Source of the DNA: Candidatus Omnitrophota bacterium
Lineage (GTDB): Bacteria > Omnitrophota > Gorgyraeia > Aquiviventales > Aquiviventaceae
Assembly: GCA_016206585.1 (NCBI GenBank)
Contig: JACQRE010000129.1
Coordinates: forward strand, 1 to 6,387
Direction of reading: 5' to 3'
Length of the DNA stretch: 6,387 nt
In this document: positions 1-5,070 of the stretch, in pieces
Layout of the letters: each line of letters begins with the position of its first letter
Numbering within the stretch: the stretch's first letter is position 1
Position numbers and translations under genes: made by a program
The notes under the pieces: model-generated
The model's input: only the letters and a program-made list of their open reading frames with translations
The model's database searches: none
What the model was told of the DNA's origin: nothing

Positions 1-12
1 CCGGTAGCGTCC

Positions 13-62
13 TCGGGGAGCCCTCCTTCGGCGTCCCTCTCGGACGCTCCCCTCGGCTCCCG
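13..62. repeat. Imperfect ~13-bp tandem repeat with nested inverted repeats
   Basis: Four imperfect units start with TCGG at 13, 28, 40 and 53, each followed by a C-rich end such as CCCTC or CTCCC. The same stretch folds: GCGTCC (31-36) pairs with GGACGC (42-47) over a 5-nt loop. GGGGAGC (15-21) can pair with GCTCCCC (46-52), or GGGAGCC (16-22) with GGCTCCC (55-61). It may be a dispersed repeat or a structured transcript end. Confidence 0.5.
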
Positions 63-210
63 TCGCCGGACGGAACGATAGCGGGCGCTCACTCCAGAAC
101 CCGGTTCCCCGAATTCGGACGAGCCACGACACCGGCGGGCCTCCGGCCGGACCGCGAGTGACTGCGCGGGATCAGCCCGGGGGCGGCGCACTGGCTTCTA
201 AAGCACGGCC

Positions 211-227
211 GGCTTGTTCGACGAGCC
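211..227. other. Small hairpin downstream of the LptD-like gene
   Basis: GGCTTGTTCGACGAGCC folds as a 7-bp stem (one G-U pair on the plus strand) with a 3-nt TCG loop. It lies about 105 nt past the LptD-like stop. No T-run follows on either strand, so calling it a terminator would be weak. Confidence 0.35.
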
Positions 228-332
228 CAACCGGCGAGGAGTTGGCCGGCCGGTGCGACGCCCTCGGGCGCCCGGAGACCGCGCCGGAACGAGCGGACGG
301 CCGGAGGCTCGCCGGTGGTAGGACCAGCCAGT

Positions 333-3176
333 TTAACGGACGGGGGAGAAGGGGCTGCTCTGGGAGCCGATCTTCGGCTGGTGGTAGGAGTCGGAGATTT
401 CGATGGGCAGCTCGGGGTAGGCCTTCAGCGTCAGCGTGAGGAACAGCTCCTCCCCGAACTCGCGGTCCACGCGGTAGACGAGCTCCCCGATCCAGTCGTG
501 GAGGTCGCGGCGCAGGCTGTACTGGTACTCGCGCACGTTGTTGAACCGCTTGGAGCCGCTGACCACCTCCTTCCACGTGAAGCGATGGAAGGTGCCGATC
601 TGCCACTTGGGGCTCAGTCGCCAGTCGAACTGCAGGACATCCTCCGTTTTGTCGTTGCGCGAATAGCGGTGGCCATAGCCCAAGTACCACTGCCCCTGCG
701 GCAGCAGCTCCAGCCCGCCCCGCGGCCCGGTCTCGAACGCCTGCGGCGACGGCGCCTGGATCTCGTGCGCCTCCTGGGCCTTCAGTGCGCCCTGGCCGCC
801 CACGAGGATCAGGTCCATATTCCATCGCTGCGGGCGGCTGTCCTGCGTCCCATCGATGAAGTGGCTGTTGACCGTCCAGTCCGTTTCCAGCCGCATCCAC
901 GGCCACGGGTAGGTCTCCACGTCGAAGCCCCAATCACCGAGCTCGCCACCCCGCTTGTTGCCGCTGCCCTGGAAGGTGTACGGCGGCAGCGTGGCGATGA
1001 ACCGGGCGAGGTCCACGCTGGTGGGGGCATGCCCTTCCGCCAGGACGCGCTTGGTCTGCAGCTTGTTCTCGACGCTGAAGGAGAGCGTGCTGGACGGGCC
1101 GGGTGCCGCGGAGAAGTTCAGCAGGTCGTTCAGCACCGTGGGCTCGTGGACGTAGGCGTAGTTGACCGCGGGGGTCAGGACGTGCCGCAGGAGGTTGATG
1201 TCCAGCCCGAGCGCGTTCGTCTTCACGGGGAAGATCCGGAACAGCTTCAGGCTGGAATCGATCCCCGCAGAGAATTGGCCGCTGAGGAGATCCCGGTTGC
1301 CATCATGCCGGCTCGAACCCTGGATGTCCTTCGTGTAGTACGTCTGCCGCACCCCAGCCTTCGGGGTCAGCTGGATCGGCCGGAACCAGTTCAGCGCGTA
1401 GCTCAACTGCTGGAACCAGTCGACCCGGACGACGTCGTCGTCCAGCTCGGAGTGGGCGCGCTTGCGCTCAAAGTTGGCGAAGTCCAGGCGGCTCTCCGAG
1501 AAGAACCACGTCTCGCCGATGCGCTGCGGCCGCACGTCGACCGTCAGCTGGGGCAGCGCCTCGTCCGCGGCCTGGAACCGGTTCATCCGCTTGCGCACCA
1601 GCCCGGAGACGGTGAAGTCGTCCGTGTTCTTGACCGCCGAGATGAAGCTGTCGACCTGGTCATCCTCCGAGAACTCCTCCCGGAAGAGGAGTTCCCGGCG
1701 GAAGTCGATGTCGCTGAACTCCTGGATGTCGGTGAGGACCGTGGTGTCCGGATACGGTTGCCACTTGTGGCGCCACAAGAGGCGGTAGCGGTTGATGCGG
1801 CTGCCCTTGGGCAGATCCGCGATGGGCCGCCGCCGGTTCGGCTCCTCGTTGTAGTAGAGCTTCAGCAGCCCGCGACCGAAGCGCTCTGAATCGAACGTGT
1901 GGTCCGCCCCGACCCCCCACCCGAAGGCGCGCCGCCAGTCGAGCTTGAGCGTCCCTTTTTGCTCGATGGGACCGGGCAATTCGTAGCGGTAGCCCATCAG
2001 CGCAAACTGCTCCCACGGCTTCTTCTTCCCGGGGATGATGAAGAAGGGCGACTGCCGGTCGGCGACGGTGATCCACGGCAGGTAGAGGAACGGCACGCGC
2101 TCGACGATGAACGCCGCGTTGCGCACCCGCGCGAGCTTGTCATCGGCAAAGACGACCGCCCGGCGGCCGAAGAACTTGAAGTGCGGCGGCTCGAGCTCGC
2201 ACGAGGTCAGGTAGCCGGGTGTCACCGCGTACACCCCTTCGGCGAGGTGCTCCACCGAGCGGCCGTGCTCGTGCCACGGCGGCGAGGAGATCGTCCCCTG
2301 GAGGAAGCGGCCCTTCTTGGTGTTAAAGTTGTAGTGGGCCATCTCGCCGCGGAAGACCTGTTGGCCATCCTCGAGCCGCACGCGGCCTTCGGCGTAGACA
2401 TCCTTGGTGTCGGTGAACAGCGTGAGGTGGTCGCAGGTGAGGAGGGCGTTCTCGAAGACGACCTCCACGTCGCCGTCGGCGACCGCGACCTTGCGGTCGG
2501 GCGAGACGCTCATCTGCCGCGCGTTGATCTGCACGGCCCCGGGGGGCGGGGCCGGACGTCCCACCAGGCTCGGCGTCACGGGCGGCCCCTCAGGGGCTTC
2601 ATCCGGTGTGGTGGTGACCGTCACCGGGGCGAGCTTCACGGAGCCCTCCGGCATCGGTCCCGGCGCTGCGAGCTCGATGCGCGCTGCGGGCGCTTCGGGT
2701 GGTGCGGGGGCCTGCCGGCGCTGGGCCTGCTCCTCCCGTTTGGCCTGCTGCTCCAACGCGCCAAGCTCGCGGTCCCAGCGCGCCTGTTCGTGCTTCACCT
2801 GACGCTCGAGCGCCTTCTGCTGGGCGTGGGCGCGGCGCTGCTCGCGCTCCTCCGCACGCAATCGCCCCTGAAGGGTGCCAAGCTCCGCCGGGGAGAGTTG
2901 CGTGAAGGGGGGCGGCGACTCCAGCCGCAGCTCGCACAGGGCGCGATAGAGCTGCGCGCGGGGGTCGTTGGGGGCGCGCTGCAGGAGGACTTCCAGCGAT
3001 TGGAGCGCGTCGCGGTAGGCGCCTTGCCGGAGGAGCTGCTTCACCTCGCTCCAATGGCGGTCCACCTCGGCGTCCCCCACACCAACTTGGTTGGTGTGGG
3101 GGCGGGCAGCCGATGCGCAAGCCGGTACGGCGAGCGCGCACCAGGCAGCGAGGAGAATCGCAACGAGGGTCTTCAC
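333..3176 (-). CDS. LptD/OstA-like outer-membrane LPS assembly protein with N-terminal TPR-like and coiled-coil extension
   Basis: Predicted outer-membrane beta-barrel protein that inserts lipopolysaccharide into the outer leaflet, the last step of the Lpt pathway. From GTG at 3176 it has 947 residues, against 784 for E. coli LptD. Order: signal peptide (1-23, ending ACASA), a peptide from a palindromic repeat (about 24-34), a TPR-like helical pair (36-85), a charged Glu/Gln/Arg coiled coil (100-155), a Pro/Ala-rich linker (155-213), an OstA/LptA-type jellyroll (214-292), an LptD-like segment with YLTSCELEPPHFKF (322-335) and PFLYLPW (362-368), then a long barrel region rich in alternating aromatic and polar strands. 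No Cys pair like E. coli C724/C725 is seen near the C-terminus, and the last residue is Arg, not aromatic. GTG 3176 is chosen because it gives a clean signal peptide; its Shine-Dalgarno is weak. The upstream start at 3293 would overlap the transaldolase gene and hide the signal peptide. Family placement is firm; exact orthology with LptD is likely but not proven. Confidence 0.85.
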   Translation of the reverse strand: MKTLVAILLAAWCALAVPACASAARPHTNQVGVGDAEVDRHWSEVKQLLRQGAYRDALQSLEVLLQRAPNDPRAQLYRALCELRLESPPPFTQLSPAELGTLQGRLRAEEREQRRAHAQQKALERQVKHEQARWDRELGALEQQAKREEQAQRRQAPAPPEAPAARIELAAPGPMPEGSVKLAPVTVTTTPDEAPEGPPVTPSLVGRPAPPPGAVQINARQMSVSPDRKVAVADGDVEVVFENALLTCDHLTLFTDTKDVYAEGRVRLEDGQQVFRGEMAHYNFNTKKGRFLQGTISSPPWHEHGRSVEHLAEGVYAVTPGYLTSCELEPPHFKFFGRRAVVFADDKLARVRNAAFIVERVPFLYLPWITVADRQSPFFIIPGKKKPWEQFALMGYRYELPGPIEQKGTLKLDWRRAFGWGVGADHTFDSERFGRGLLKLYYNEEPNRRRPIADLPKGSRINRYRLLWRHKWQPYPDTTVLTDIQEFSDIDFRRELLFREEFSEDDQVDSFISAVKNTDDFTVSGLVRKRMNRFQAADEALPQLTVDVRPQRIGETWFFSESRLDFANFERKRAHSELDDDVVRVDWFQQLSYALNWFRPIQLTPKAGVRQTYYTKDIQGSSRHDGNRDLLSGQFSAGIDSSLKLFRIFPVKTNALGLDINLLRHVLTPAVNYAYVHEPTVLNDLLNFSAAPGPSSTLSFSVENKLQTKRVLAEGHAPTSVDLARFIATLPPYTFQGSGNKRGGELGDWGFDVETYPWPWMRLETDWTVNSHFIDGTQDSRPQRWNMDLILVGGQGALKAQEAHEIQAPSPQAFETGPRGGLELLPQGQWYLGYGHRYSRNDKTEDVLQFDWRLSPKWQIGTFHRFTWKEVVSGSKRFNNVREYQYSLRRDLHDWIGELVYRVDREFGEELFLTLTLKAYPELPIEISDSYHQPKIGSQSSPFSPVR
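3074..3102 (-). repeat. 29-bp palindromic element, copy 1, inside the LptD-like gene
   Basis: A near-perfect inverted repeat with arms CCCCCACACCAAC and GTTGGTGTGGGGG around the trinucleotide TTG (plus strand). It is identical to copy 2 except for one central base (28 of 29). On the coding strand it is read PHTNQVGVG within ARPHTNQVGVGD, directly after the predicted signal-peptide cleavage site. It would form a very stable 13-bp hairpin in the mRNA about 75-105 nt after the start codon. No T-tract follows, so it is not an obvious terminator. Flanking bases are also partly shared with copy 2 (GGCGT on one side, CGRGCNGCC on the other), so the full element may exceed 29 bp. Confidence 0.9.
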
Positions 3177-3210
3177 GGAAGTGCGGATTCGGATACGCGG
3201 TCCTGGCCGG

Positions 3211-3888
3211 TCACCGTGAGGGGACGTTCTTCCACGCTTTGGCCTCCGCCGGCAGCTTCTCCCAGTCCTTGAGGAACCGCTCCAGCCCGGCATCGGTCAG
3301 GGGATGCTTGACCAGCGATTCGAGCACGGCGAAGGGCATCGTCGCGATGTCGGCCCCCGCCTTCGCCGCCTCGACGACGTGAAGGGGATGGCGCACGCTC
3401 GCCACCAGGATCTGCGTGGAGAAGGGGTAGTTCGCGTAGATCGTCTTGATGTCCCGGATGAGCGCCATGCCATCGCTGCTGATGTCATCGAGGCGCCCGA
3501 CGAAGGGCGAGACGAAGTAGGCGCCGGCCTTCGCCGCAAGCAGCGCCTGCGGGGCGGAGAAGCAGAGTGTCACGTTCACGCGGATCTTCTCGCCGGCCAG
3601 CTGGCGGGTGGCCTTGAGGCCCTCTTTCGTCAGCGGGCACTTCACCACGATGTGCGGATGCAGCTTCGCGAAACTGCGCCCCTCCTCGACCATGCCGGCC
3701 GCATCGCGGGAGACGGTCTCCATGCTGACCGGGCCGTTGACCACCTCGCAGATCTCCTTCAGCAGCGGGAAGAACTCCTTCCCTTCCTTCGCCACCAGGG
3801 TGGGGTTGGTCGTCACCCCATCGATCGCCCCCCAACTCATGGCTTCTTTGATCTCCGTGAGGTTGGCCGAATCCAAGAAGATCTTCAT
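3211..3888 (-). CDS. tal: Transaldolase, small TalC-type
   Basis: Cytoplasmic enzyme of the non-oxidative pentose phosphate pathway, moving a dihydroxyacetone unit between sedoheptulose-7-phosphate and glyceraldehyde-3-phosphate through a Schiff-base lysine. The 225 residues match the usual length (about 215-225) of the short TalC/fructose-6-phosphate aldolase subfamily. Key residues: D6 in FLDSAN, TTNP (26-29), Schiff-base K83 in [16 protein letters not shown] (127-135), RHPLH (166-170) and the C-terminal GLERFLKDW. At two positions that distinguish the activities it has the transaldolase residues: E57 (Gln in E. coli FSA) and F129 (Tyr131 in FSA, Phe178 in TalB). This favours transaldolase over free fructose-6-phosphate aldolase. 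ATG at 3888 is preferred to GTG at 3891 because GAGGAG lies five bases before it; GTG would leave only two. The TGA at 3211 is followed after 34 nt by the LptD-like gene. Confidence 0.95.
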   Translation of the reverse strand: MKIFLDSANLTEIKEAMSWGAIDGVTTNPTLVAKEGKEFFPLLKEICEVVNGPVSMETVSRDAAGMVEEGRSFAKLHPHIVVKCPLTKEGLKATRQLAGEKIRVNVTLCFSAPQALLAAKAGAYFVSPFVGRLDDISSDGMALIRDIKTIYANYPFSTQILVASVRHPLHVVEAAKAGADIATMPFAVLESLVKHPLTDAGLERFLKDWEKLPAEAKAWKNVPSR

Positions 3889-3893
3889 CACAT

Positions 3894-3899
3894 CTCCTC
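3894..3899 (-). promoter_or_regulatory. Shine-Dalgarno of the transaldolase gene
   Basis: GAGGAG on the minus strand lies five bases before ATG 3888. This decides the start in favour of that ATG over the adjacent GTG at 3891. Part of it (3896-3899) belongs to the edge shared by the two intergenic repeats. Confidence 0.8.
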
Positions 3900-3993
3900 A
3901 GCGACAAGCAACAAGCGACATGCAACACAAAATGACCAAGCTTTTAACTGAAAGGGTAGGCTGTTGAAGTGTTGCTTGTCGCATGTCGCTTGT
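3896..3993. repeat. Intergenic heptamer-armed repeat, copy A (kinase-transaldolase gap)
   Basis: This stretch of about 98 bp occupies most of the 118-nt gap and is homologous to 4970-5070. The left arm is made of seven-base units (CGACAAG, CAACAAG, CGACATG, CAACACA). The core contains ACCAAGCTTTT and TTGAAGTG. The right arm is the complementary series TTGCTTG, TCGCATG, TCGCTTG. GCGACAAGCAACA (3901-3913) is a perfect 13-base complement of 3970-3982, and ACAAGCGACATG (3911-3922) of 3982-3993, so alternative hairpins are possible. The sequence is clearly less GC-rich than the genes beside it. Its left edge includes part of the transaldolase Shine-Dalgarno. Confidence 0.88.
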
Positions 3994-4006
3994 GGTTGAT
4001 GTTTGT

Positions 4007-4960
4007 TTACTTATCCCAGACTAACACGGCGGCCCCCACAATGCCAGCGTGGTTTCCGAGCTGCGCTTGCACAATCGTCACCGCCCGCGCCGCCGGCGGC
4101 AGCGCGAGCCGTCGCACGGTCCGCCGCAGCGCTGGCGCGAAAAACGGCCAGGCGTTGGCGACCCCGCCGCCGATCACCACCCGCTCCGGGTTGAGCACGT
4201 TCACGACATTGGCGACCCCGATGCCAAGCCACCGTCCGAACTCCTGCCACACCTGCCGCGAGGCGCGGTTGTCGCGGCGTGCCCCCACACCAACCTGGTT
4301 GGTGTGGGGGCGAGCCGCCTCGCTGAGTTGCTCGGGCGTGAGCGCGCGTTGGGAGAACCCAGCACGGCGCGCCATCCGCAGGATTCCTGCCGTTCCAATG
4401 AACGCCTCCAGGCAGCCGCGCGCGCCGCAGCCGCACCGCGGGCCGTCCGGATTGATGACCATGTGCCCGACCTCGCCGGCCGCCCCGCTCACCCCCCGGG
4501 CGAGCGCGCCGTTGACGATGAGCCCGCCGCCCACCCCAGTGCCGAGCGTCAGGCAGGCGAGCTGATCCACCCCGCGCCCTGCGCCAAAGCGCCATTCGCC
4601 GAGTGCGGCGAGGTTCACATCGTTTTCGACGAGCGAGTGGCAGCCCAGCCGGCGCCTCATCAGGCGGCCCAGCGGCACCTCACGCCAGCCCGGCACGTTG
4701 ACCATGGAGTGCACCACCCCACGGGCATGGTCGACGGGGCCCGGCGCTCCCACCACGGCCCCGCGCACGGCGGCGCGCCGGATGGCGCGGGCGCGCAGGA
4801 GGCGGTCCACGGCCCCGCCGACCCCATCCACGAACCGGGCCGGCGTGGCATGCGCCCTGGCCGGCAACACCTCTGTCACCAGCACCCGCCCCGTGCGAGT
4901 CACGAGACCCACTTTGATATTGGTCCCGCCGAAATCCACACCAATCACCCACTCAGACAT
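4007..4960 (-). CDS. ROK-family sugar kinase (glucokinase-like) carrying a palindromic-element insertion
   Basis: Cytoplasmic 317-residue ATP-dependent sugar kinase of the ROK family; glucokinase is the most likely activity, but another hexose or amino sugar is possible. Visible motifs: ATP/phosphate loop DFGGTNIKVG (9-18), sugar-binding END with catalytic Asp (112-114), TLGTGVGGG (138-146), EVGH (163-166) and the ROK zinc site formed by H166, C176, C178 and C183 in CGCGARGC. The C-terminal block NPERVVIGGGV (258-267) is also present. Residues about 217-227 come from a 29-bp palindromic repeat: without this stretch, EAAR joins RDNRAS as in ordinary ROK proteins. All catalytic and zinc motifs are intact, so the enzyme is probably functional. 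The ATG at 4960 is chosen because it sits directly before the ATP motif and has GAGG nine bases upstream. A longer frame from 5098 would translate the intergenic repeat and overlap the upstream gene. It is followed after 118 nt by the transaldolase gene. Confidence 0.93.
   Translation of the reverse strand: MSEWVIGVDFGGTNIKVGLVTRTGRVLVTEVLPARAHATPARFVDGVGGAVDRLLRARAIRRAAVRGAVVGAPGPVDHARGVVHSMVNVPGWREVPLGRLMRRRLGCHSLVENDVNLAALGEWRFGAGRGVDQLACLTLGTGVGGGLIVNGALARGVSGAAGEVGHMVINPDGPRCGCGARGCLEAFIGTAGILRMARRAGFSQRALTPEQLSEAARPHTNQVGVGARRDNRASRQVWQEFGRWLGIGVANVVNVLNPERVVIGGGVANAWPFFAPALRRTVRRLALPPAARAVTIVQAQLGNHAGIVGAAVLVWDK
4282..4310 (-). repeat. 29-bp palindromic element, copy 2, inside the ROK kinase gene
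   Basis: The arms are the same as in copy 1 (CCCCCACACCAAC and its complement), with CTG at the centre. It is read on the coding strand as PHTNQVGVG within AARPHTNQVGVGARRDN. Orientation and reading frame match those of copy 1. It lies between the zinc-site region and the LGIGVANVV helix of the kinase, where ROK proteins have a variable loop. GCTCGC and GCACGC flank it on the coding strand, a possible short flanking duplication. Removing 33 bp restores a normal-looking ROK sequence in frame. Confidence 0.9.
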
Positions 4961-4969
4961 CACAGACAA

Positions 4970-4973
4970 CCTC
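4970..4973 (-). promoter_or_regulatory. Shine-Dalgarno of the ROK kinase gene
   Basis: GAGG on the minus strand lies nine bases before ATG 4960 and supports that start. It is the terminal tetranucleotide of intergenic repeat copy B and sits in the same relative place in copy A. Confidence 0.65.
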
Positions 4974-5070
4974 AGCGACAAGCAACAAGCAACAAGCGAC
5001 AGGCAACACGGCACCACCAAGCTTTTCAAGAATGGGTTTTGAAGTGCTGCTTGTCGCATGTCGCATGTCG
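4970..5070. repeat. Intergenic heptamer-armed repeat, copy B (GGDEF-kinase gap)
   Basis: This is the second copy of the repeat at 3896-3993, filling nearly the whole 110-nt gap. Its left arm has one more CAACAAG unit than copy A (CGACAAG, CAACAAG, CAACAAG, CGACAGG, CAACACG). The core has ACCAAGCTTTT and TTTTGAAGTG. The right arm has an extra TCGCATG unit. GCGACAAGCA (4975-4984) pairs perfectly with 5048-5057. The right end abuts the TAG stop of the GGDEF gene, and the left edge carries the GAGG of the kinase gene. Different unit counts in the two copies suggest slippage of heptamers within a shared ancestral element. Confidence 0.88.

Larger units (their letters stand above)
1..332. other. 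GC-rich non-coding region downstream of the LptD-like gene
   Basis: No open frame here has a convincing start, Shine-Dalgarno or recognisable product, and I could not match it to tRNA, tmRNA, RNase P RNA or SRP RNA signatures. A frame reading left from GTG 92 on the minus strand stays open to the window edge but looks low-complexity. Several short inverted repeats are present (13-62, 211-227, and CCAAC/GTTGG at 228-245). No classical hairpin plus T-run terminator is seen after the stop at 333, so transcription may end by another route or farther on. Confidence 0.6.

Noticed and set aside
1..92. Possible start of a further minus-strand gene from GTG 92, open to the window edge
   Set aside because: There is no Shine-Dalgarno of note, and the peptide is low-complexity and derives from the TCGG tandem repeat; more sequence to the left would be needed.
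172..933. Minus-strand frame running past the LptD-like stop
   Set aside because: It is an out-of-frame shadow rich in Arg, Pro and Gly with no motif, overlapping the real barrel-coding region.
315..3272. Two long open frames on the plus strand (315-1889 and 1899-3272) opposite the LptD-like gene
   Set aside because: They are antisense shadows created by high GC; the products show no domains, and the minus strand encodes a coherent signal peptide, OstA domain and barrel.
3177..3293. Upstream start for the LptD-like gene at 3293
   Set aside because: It would overlap the transaldolase gene and bury the signal peptide behind 39 arginine-rich residues.
3074..4310. The 29-bp palindromes as Rho-independent terminators
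   Set aside because: Both lie inside intact coding frames and have no following T-run.
3896..5070. Heptamer repeats as a CRISPR array
   Set aside because: Units are seven bases, adjacent and degenerate, without unique spacers or cas genes.
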